Shown here: piece after piece, positions 57,480-64,000 of the stretch
Numbering within the stretch: position 1 is the first letter of the stretch
Layout of the letters: every line of letters begins with the position of its first letter
Assembly (NCBI GenBank): GCA_029204225.1
Contig: CM055095.1
Coordinates: 22,064,699 to 22,128,698, forward strand
Length of the DNA: 64,000 bases
DNA from: Diphasiastrum complanatum
Taxonomy: Eukaryota; Streptophyta; Lycopodiopsida; Lycopodiales; Lycopodiaceae
Direction: 5' to 3'
Position numbers and translations under genes: made by a program
Notes under the pieces: model-generated
The model's input: the letters and a program-made list of their open reading frames with translations, nothing else
Databases searched by the model: none
What the model was told of the DNA's origin: nothing

Positions 57480-57675
57480 GTCTCGAAGGCATCAGAAAGG
57501 CCAGGGCAGCATCAAACAAGTTGAAAATCTATTGAGTGGGAAGATTTTCACAATACTTCCTAGTTGTTGTGAAAACAGTTTCGGAGGCATCCAAAAGGCC
57601 AGGGCAGCATCAGACAGATTGAAAATCTGTTGAGTGAGGAAGATTCTTACAATACTTCCTAGTTGTTGTGAAAAG
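57480..57675. repeat. 98-bp tandem duplication
   Basis: GGCATCAGAAAGGCCAGGGC (57488) and GGCATCCAAAAGGCCAGGGC (57586) begin two copies that both contain TTGAAAATCT.TTGAGTG and ACAATACTTCCTAGTTGTTG. It lies upstream of Copia-5 and may be in its LTR. Confidence 0.8.
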
Positions 57676-57937
57676 TGCTATTTGTGTGAGAGGTTTGCCA
57701 GGAAATCTCTCATTTGTCTATTTGGAGTACCACAAATCACACTAGATAGTGTCTAGTACTGTCATTCAGATTTAGGAAGCTTCATACTTTTCACATTATT
57801 GTCGATCTCTGTCTTTTGAACGATCACACATTTCAAAATCTTTGCAAAGAGGGGGCGACGTAGCTACCGCGCCGAAGTGAGAAATCTAGAATATTCTCTC
57901 TGAAAGTTCTTATAGTCTCTCTACTTTCATCTTGTCC

Positions 57938-58187
57938 GTACCAATATCGGATCGACGCGCCAGAGGTAAAGAAAACCAAGAGCAGTCATACATCCACGCG
58001 TCATACCGATATCACATATCAGTACCAATATTGGAGCGACGTGCCAGAGGTAAAAAAATCCAGAAAGTCGTCCATCTGCGCGTCATACCGATATCGCATA
58101 TCTGTACCAATATCGGATCCACGTGTGCGAGCTAAAGAGAATCCCGAGTAGTCGTGCACCCGCGCGTCGTACCGATATCAGTGTCCA
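57938..58187 (+). repeat. Three 82-84 bp tandem repeats upstream of Copia-5 gag
   Basis: Units start GTACCAATATCGGATCGACG at 57938, its variants at 58022 and 58104, and each ends with CGCGTC(A/G)TACCGATATC. The unit start and end are inverted relative to each other (ATATCGGatcGAC and GTCatACCGATAT). By position this is promoter/leader of Copia-5. Confidence 0.8.
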
Positions 58188-58248
58188 ACCAAAAATTTAC
58201 AGTTCTGTGGTGTGATAAATTCTGTGAACCAAACTCATCTATCTAGTA

Positions 58249-59236
58249 ATGGCAACTCTAAGCGAGAGTGTCCTTAATGAGTCAAGCAAATTGGAAGGTG
58301 CCGGCAACTATGCAATTTGGAAATTCAAACTGAAGAACATTTTGATGGAAAAAGAGCTGTTGGAGATCGTGACAGGTGAAGAGACAAGGTTAGTGATTGA
58401 AGAAGATCAGCGAGCATTTGATAGGAGAAAATGAAAAGCCAAGAATGTCATCAACTTATCAGTTAGAGATGCAATTATTCCCTATATTTCAGATTCAGAA
58501 GGACCAAAAGAAGTGTGGGATACATTGAAGGCATTGTTTGAAACGACAAATACATCTCGAATACTATTTCTGAAGACGAAGTTGCATACATTGTGGATGG
58601 ATGATGGTGCAACTATTGTTGATCACATATTGAAGATCAAAGAGATCCGTGACCAATTACCGGCAGTTGGAGAGCGAGTACAAGAGTGTAATTGACATTG
58701 AATAGTCTGAGTGAGTCACATCATATGTTTGTGACGAGTATAGCCACAAGAGAAAATCTTCCAACCTATGAAGAACTAGGTGGATTGCTTTTGCAAGAAG
58801 AGCAACGTCAAGAGAACTTGAATCATCGTAACAGGAGCTATGATCAAGCTCTTGCAGTTAGAGGATGAGGTGGAAGATTTGGCCATGGAAGGTATCATTC
58901 GAGAGGAGGAAACTCAAGTCGGGAATCATTTCAACAATTTCATGAGCAAGTCAATGATAGTCCGAATCGAGGCAATTGGAATCAAGGCCAAGGTCAAGGA
59001 CACGGCTATTCAAGACAAAATAAACCTGGAAATTGTAGGATTGCAACAAACCTGGCCACTGGGAGCGTGAATGCTTCAAGAAATAGAAGGAGAAGGAACA
59101 AAGAAAAGACAAATGGCAAGCGAGAAATTATGCTGATCAACATCAATTTTATGACTATTATTATGAAGACAATTATACTGATCTACATCAATACGATGAT
59201 GATCAATATGAAGGTGATACTGGTGAGAGTTCAAAA
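58249..59236 (+). pseudogene. Copia-5 gag
   Basis: ATG at 58249; LEGAGNYAIWKFKLKNILME is the typical UBN2 gag start. After a TGA at 58432 the frame continues KNVINLSVRDAIIPYISDSE, VWDTLKALFETTNTSRILFL and HILKIKEIRDQLPAVGERV to a shift near 58690. LPTYEELGGLLLQEEQRQEN, a Gly/Arg/Gln-rich stretch and the zinc knuckle CRICNKPGHWEREC (about 59037-59080) follow. It continues to SSKLFITALLTSDEAKDTW in the protease frame. Capsid function; two or three lesions only. Confidence 0.85.
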
Positions 59237-61563
59237 TTGTTCATTACAGCATTACTGACAAGTGATGAAGCCAAGGATACATGGTACATTGATAGTGGTG
59301 CATCCAAGCACATGACTTCAAGGAAAGAGTGGTTTTCAAAACTCAAGGAAACTGACAATGGTGATGAAGTTGGACAAGCTTATGGCAAATTGCTATCTGT
59401 TAAAAGAGTTGGAGTGGTACCAATGAAGTTAGCCAGCAGGAAGATAAAGCAGATAAGCAATGTGCAATATGTACCTGGCTTAGCTAACAATTTACTATAT
59501 GTTGGGATGATGGCTGGTCAACAACTCAAGGTTGAGTTTGACAATGACAAATGTCTTGTCAAAGACATCAAGAATCACTACAAAGTGATTGCTACAGGAG
59601 CTAGAGTCAACGGGAATCGACTTTACAAATTGAATGCGAGATCTTTTACTCAAGCTATGGTAAGCATTGTTGATAATCGAAGTGATCTTTGGCATCAAAG
59701 GTTTGGTCATATCAGTGCTCAAAGCTTGCAAATTCTTAAAAGAGGCAATCTACTTGCTGTATTGCCTGATATCTCTTTTGAAGGAAAAATTTGTGAGGGT
59801 TGCATTTTGGGAAAACAACATAGAGAGAGATTTCCCAAAGATGGAGCAAGAAGAGCCAATGGCATTCTTGATCTTGTTCATAGTGATCTGTGTGGACCAA
59901 TACAAACTAGGTCCATTAGTGGTTGTTACTATTTAATCACATTCATTGATGACTATAGTAGACATATCTGGATTTATTTCATAAGCAAAAAATCTGATGC
60001 CTTTGCCAAGTTTAGAGAGTTCAAGGCTCTAGTTGAAAAACAAACAGGTTGTTATATTAAGACCCTCAGATCAGATGGTGGCGGTGAGTATTTTTCAACA
60101 GAGTTTATAAACTTTTGCAAGGATCAGGGGATCAAGAGACAAACCACTACATCCTATTCACCACAACAGAACAGAGTTGTACAACGAAAAAACAGATCCA
60201 TTGTGGAGATGGCTAGGGCAATGTTTAAGAGCAAGGGTTTGCCAAATACTTTTTGGGCAAAAGCATGCAACATAGCCACTCATATCTTGAATCGGTGTCC
60301 TACGAAGTCCGTGGAGGGTAAGACACCTTATGAAGCTTTTACTAGAAAGAAACCTAATGTTTCTCATTTACGAGTATTTGGTTGTGATGCTTACGCTCAT
60401 GTACCTGATGAAAAATGAAAGAAGTTGGATGCAAAAGCTGTTAAGTGTATTTTCCTTGGATATGATGAAAGAGCCAAGGCATACTGGATGTATGACACAG
60501 ATGCACAAAAGATCGTGATTTCCATAGATGCTACTTTTGCTGAGATGGGTCAAAATGACCAAATAAAATTGACAATTGATCCCTTTGATGATAAAGCTAA
60601 AGTGCAAGTTAAGGAAGAAGTTGGTGTCGATATGGAAGAGCCAATGGAAAAATATAGGGTCAATAATGAGATTCCTAGGAGAGTGCCTAAGTGGTACTTG
60701 TCAGTAACAAGTGATGCTAATAAGGGAGATACTCCCGAATCAAGTGAGCAGGGAGAGTTTAGAAGATCAAGTAGAAATCAAAAATCTCCTGCAAGATTAG
60801 AGATGAATCTAGCCCTAATGAGTTCTGTGCTCAAGGCTCAAGAACCCAAAACTTTTAATAAAGCAAAGGAGCACAAGGAGTGGCGTGAAGCTATGGAAAC
60901 AGAAATGGAAGCTATAACAAAAAATAGGACGTGGAACTTGGTTGAGCTACTTGATGGTAAGACGCCTATCACTTGCAAATGGATATACCAGATCAAATAT
61001 GGAGCTGATGGGCAACTCAACAAGTACAAAGCACGGTTGGTTGCGAGAGGATTTGAGCAGCGTGAAGGTATTGATTTTGAGAAAACCTTCGCACCCGTAG
61101 CTAAGATGGTAACTATACGTTCTATCATTGCTATTTCTGTTTTCTATGGTTAGAAGATCCAGCAAATGGACGTTAAATCTGCTTTTCTTTCAACAAAGCC
61201 ATTTATGGACTGAAGCAAGCACCACGGGCGTGGTACTCTTGCATTGATGAACACTTCAAGTGAAGGGGAATGGTAAAGAGTGATGCTGATCCTAATCTTT
61301 ACATTCTAAGGCAAGACTCAGATATAGTGTTCATTGTGTTGTACGTGGATGATTTGATTATTATAGGAAGTAATGACAACTTAATTGATGAAATAAAATC
61401 AGATCTTTCCAATGCTTTTGACATGAGTGATCTAGGATTGATGCACTATTGTCTTGGCATTGAAGTATGGCAAAAGGAAGACATGGTCTTTCTTACACAA
61501 AGCAAATATGCACGAGATTTGCTTTATAAGTTCAATATGCAGGATTGTAAGCCTTCATTAGAG
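59237..61563 (+). pseudogene. Copia-5 pol: protease, integrase, partial RT
   Basis: 59237-60418: protease WYIDSGASKHMTS, SDLWHQRFGHIS, CEGCILGKQH, core HSDLCGP, RSDGGGEYFS, then QQNRVVQRKNRS where the catalytic Glu of VERKN is Gln. TGA at 60416. 60425-61153: linker and RT start [39 protein letters not shown] at 61151. After QQMDVKSAFL a deletion of about 35 codons joins KAIYGLKQAPRAWY with a shift; stop at 61261; then LYVDDLIIIGS (61340), DLGLMHYCLGIEV and KYARDLLYKFNMQDCKP. RNase H is missing after 61563 and no 3' LTR is seen. Few lesions suggest a younger copy. Confidence 0.88.
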
Positions 61564-61565
61564 AA

Positions 61566-62180
61566 AATATGGGCCGAAAGAGGGCCCTATAAGAAATGCC
61601 ATGTAGGAGAGAGAAATAACTATAAAGTAATTATAATATCATTTTCTAACTTCTTTATGCATCTGCCCGCACTACTTTCCATGTAAATGAATGCACCTTA
61701 GTTTAGTCACATCAAACTTCACTAATGTTTAACCACAGTTATAATATAATTTTTTAAAATGCTGAAATATTCCCTCCCAATAGTTGAGAACACTCAAAAA
61801 TTTGAATTAGGAGTGACATTTCTGAAAAAAGCCTATGCCATCTCTATCTCCAGCAAAGTCGTTAGCACCATCTCCAGCTTTGTTATTGTCATTGTGTTGT
61901 TTGTTACTATACTATTGTACTTATGACAAAGCTTTATCATCTTCATGTGGATCTGTCACCAGAATATGCTCCACTCAGGACGAGAAATTCAAAGCAACCC
62001 AACTTCTGATATGGTCCGATACAGGGAGGAAAAGCTAAAGCATGTAGATTTATGGTCATCAGGAACATTGTATTCTATTGATCCATGTTCATTGCAACAT
62101 CCAGATTTTCATTCATGTCATGGTAAAAATGGCCTTTTGGGTTACTGTGAGAATTTGATGCTCTATGGGAATGCAATTCA
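61566..62180 (+). other. Unassigned; possible upstream exon of the following gene
   Basis: A frame from 61945 (YREEKLKHVDLWSSGTLYSI, then GKNGLLGYCENLMLYGN) looks protein-like but has no recognised domain. 61566-61840 looks non-coding. Confidence 0.25.
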
Positions 62181-63979
62181 ATGCAAACAATACATTATTT
62201 GGAAGAGGAATCAAGGAAAATATCAAAGGACTGCGAAGAAAAATCTACAAAGATGAAAACTTGTTTGGATGAAAATGAGATGCTCAAGGAGGAGATCCAA
62301 AGGGTGACATCTTCTTTGCATCATTATACAACTAGTAATGATGAGATAAAAAATGCATTTCAATCCATGTGTATCTCATATTTGTCTCTTGTTAAAGATA
62401 TGGATGTGCTCAACAAAAAGGTCCGAAGCAACAAGATGAAAAGACTGGTAAACAAGGATATATGTGATCTATCATCCAGAAGAGGTCATAGAAAAAGACG
62501 AATCCATGCATTCAAGTAAGTTATAGCTTATTTGGTACTGAAAATTGCTTGAACTTTTTGATTTATTCATAATCACTAATTTTGTTATTTATTCATCTCA
62601 ACTTTCTGTTGATTTGCTTATTATATACTGTTGTGAATACTATGAGTGTCCTAATTTCTACTGACATTTTCATGAACATGATGATTGCAATGCAGATCAG
62701 CATTGGTTGTTGAAGACCATTTGGCCGATGAGATATCAATTGGAAACTCACTAGGCTCTATCTTGACTTCTAAATCTATGAAATCAATGTTAAATAATAA
62801 CAAAATGAAATAGATGAAGGCTTTAGTTACTAATAGCATTATGGATGGAGTTGGAAAAATATTAGACACTATAGTGTTTCAGGGGGCATGTGACTTTTCT
62901 AGCATCAGTAGGGAGCATATGCAACAATGTTTAAGATGATAAAGGAGGCATTTGCACAGGTAAATATTAAAAAGTTTACAATCCCATGACCATTTCATCT
63001 TTAAAAAAAAAAGACATGTTAAACGATGGTATCAGACAATAGTTGGTAATCCATCTCATATCAATGAAGTGCATTGCTCGAAAGGAGAAAGTCTAGCATA
63101 TAACAATTCCAACAATTTATTTATTGACATTAATCAGTTATTAACATTCATCATAAATTTTTATAGTATAACAAATGAGAATATCAATAACAAGTTGATA
63201 GTTGTTCTCAAGTTAGATGAGTCTGAAATTATAAAAGGACAAAAAATGAAAAGAGTCAGTCTCACGATCATGAATGGAGCACTTTCAAATTCAGAAGACT
63301 CAGAAGGCCTCAATTTTAGTGTTCAATCAGAAAATGATATTTGGTGGTTGGCAGCATTTCAGGTATAGCAGTTCCTTTGCACAATAAATAGGGATAATTA
63401 TTTGAATATGGATTTCATATCTAAAATCTTCTTTGTGTTAGTATTATTACTACCGATTCCTCTAGGAAATGTTCATATTTGTACATTGCATGCGGAGGTG
63501 CGTATTATAGAAAAATTAATATATCTTCACATCTTGTTTGCATGGAATTCCAAGCCAAAGGCCTCTGCAAAGGAAGCTATTTCCTAATTAGAGGATGTGC
63601 TGTCCAAAGCAGGCTTACATAAAGGCCATGTTAAAATAAAAAAAGATGACAAGTTATCAGATAAAACATGAAATATTTCATGCAAGCCGAGCATTGGAGG
63701 ATCTAAAGCTCGAAGATTTTTATCAAATTATTCTGGCAAACAATCTAAGGTTCAATACACGGTTTGGAAAGAAATTATTGCAGCAACTCAAGATTTCTAA
63801 GAAGAAGGTTCTACTCGTATACACAAAGTAGAAGTTTGGAAAAAGTTAGACAACATGGTGAAATACTTGAGAAAAGATAAATTTTCAAATACTGATTCTC
63901 AAATGATACAGAAAACAACCAATGAATTTGTGGATGCAGTTCAAAGTGCATGGGGTGTTGATCATATAACACATTATAT
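62181..63979 (+). pseudogene. Decayed multi-exon gene of unknown family
   Basis: Exon a (to 62515) is a charged, coiled-coil-like stretch (SRKISKDCEEKSTKMKTCLD ... MLKEEIQRV) ending at donor AA/GTAAGT. An intron of 180 bp with acceptor TTGCAATGCAG follows. Exon b from 62696 keeps frame (SALVVEDHLADEISIGNSLG). After TAG at 62811 and a shift it ends in YATMFKMIKEAFAQ at CAG/GTAAAT (62959). A third open stretch ends in ENDIWWLAAFQ at CAG/GTATAG (63363). The last, about 63540-63979, reads AWNSKPKASAKEAIS, stop, LEDVLSKAGLHKGHVKIKK, stop, VQYTVWKEIIAATQDF, stop, KVEVWKKLDNMVKYLRKDKF, EFVDAVQSAWGVDHITHYM and donor ATG/GTAAGA. Good splice sites and coding-like text with stops point to a pseudogene of a host gene. 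It may continue to the right. I do not recognise the family. Confidence 0.45.
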
Positions 63980-64000
63980 GGTAAGATTTTGATTTTACAC

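Noticed and set aside
57938-58187. CRISPR-like array
   Set aside because: Whole 83-base units repeat in tandem with no unique spacers; plant nuclear context.
61835-62038. Possible secreted peptide with hydrophobic start
   Set aside because: Low-complexity Ser/Leu start, no domain, overlaps another frame that fits the downstream exons better.

Overview
The window looks like nuclear DNA of a land plant with a large, gene-poor, retrotransposon-packed genome. The grounds are degenerate Ty1/Copia and Ty3/Gypsy elements nested in one another, plant-type iMet primer-binding sites (TGGTATCAGAGC and close variants), a CACTA/En-Spm-type element, a Helitron-like remnant and one intact plant-specific gene of the DUF1191 family. 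A fern, another non-seed vascular plant or a gymnosperm would fit; the sequence alone does not decide between them. I see no rRNA, tRNA gene or CRISPR array.

Layout. 1-4418: a Copia element (Copia-1, +) cut by the left edge, ending in a 738-bp 3' LTR, inserted in a Gypsy gag (4422-5663, -). 5.98-10.4 kb: decayed gene pieces, namely an FCP1/NIF-type phosphatase (-), a protein-kinase-like piece (+) and the N-terminal part of a Helitron-like Rep (+). 10.4-15.9 kb: a GC-richer island holding the only intact host gene (DUF1191 membrane protein, 14198-15244, +), with snap-back hairpins, CT/CA microsatellites and an ACGTG-rich repeat array around it. 15.9-21.2 kb: AT-rich, no gene recognised. 21.2-28.7 kb: an LTR pair about 790 bp each bracketing Gypsy debris (-), a probable solo LTR and a deleted Copia (Copia-2, +). 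29.0-32.1 kb: a Gypsy PR-RT-RH remnant (-) and a Copia scrap (+). 32.14-44.95 kb: a Russian-doll nest. Element D's LTR and leader are interrupted by chromovirus Gypsy-A (-), whose 5' LTR is interrupted by Gypsy-B (+), which contains a gag-protease-only Copia derivative (-). 46.0-46.9 kb: another Gypsy gag/protease scrap (-). 48.8 to about 53.4 kb: a CACTA-like element with a Transposase_24-type gene (-) and partial duplications of its exons. 53.5 to about 57.4 kb: Copia-4 (-). 57.5-61.6 kb: Copia-5 (+). 61.6-64 kb: a decayed multi-exon gene of unknown family (+).

Apart from the DUF1191 gene every coding region is broken by stops, frameshifts or deletions, so almost all of it is dead or non-autonomous. 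The most interesting material is in the retrotransposon control regions and architectures: a CACACGTGTG palindrome shared by several unlike Copia LTRs, a CCAAT array with 33-bp spacing, an LTR pair with TA...TA ends, and a Copia derivative whose integrase/RT has been replaced by unrelated sequence. All domain calls were made by eye; no search was run.
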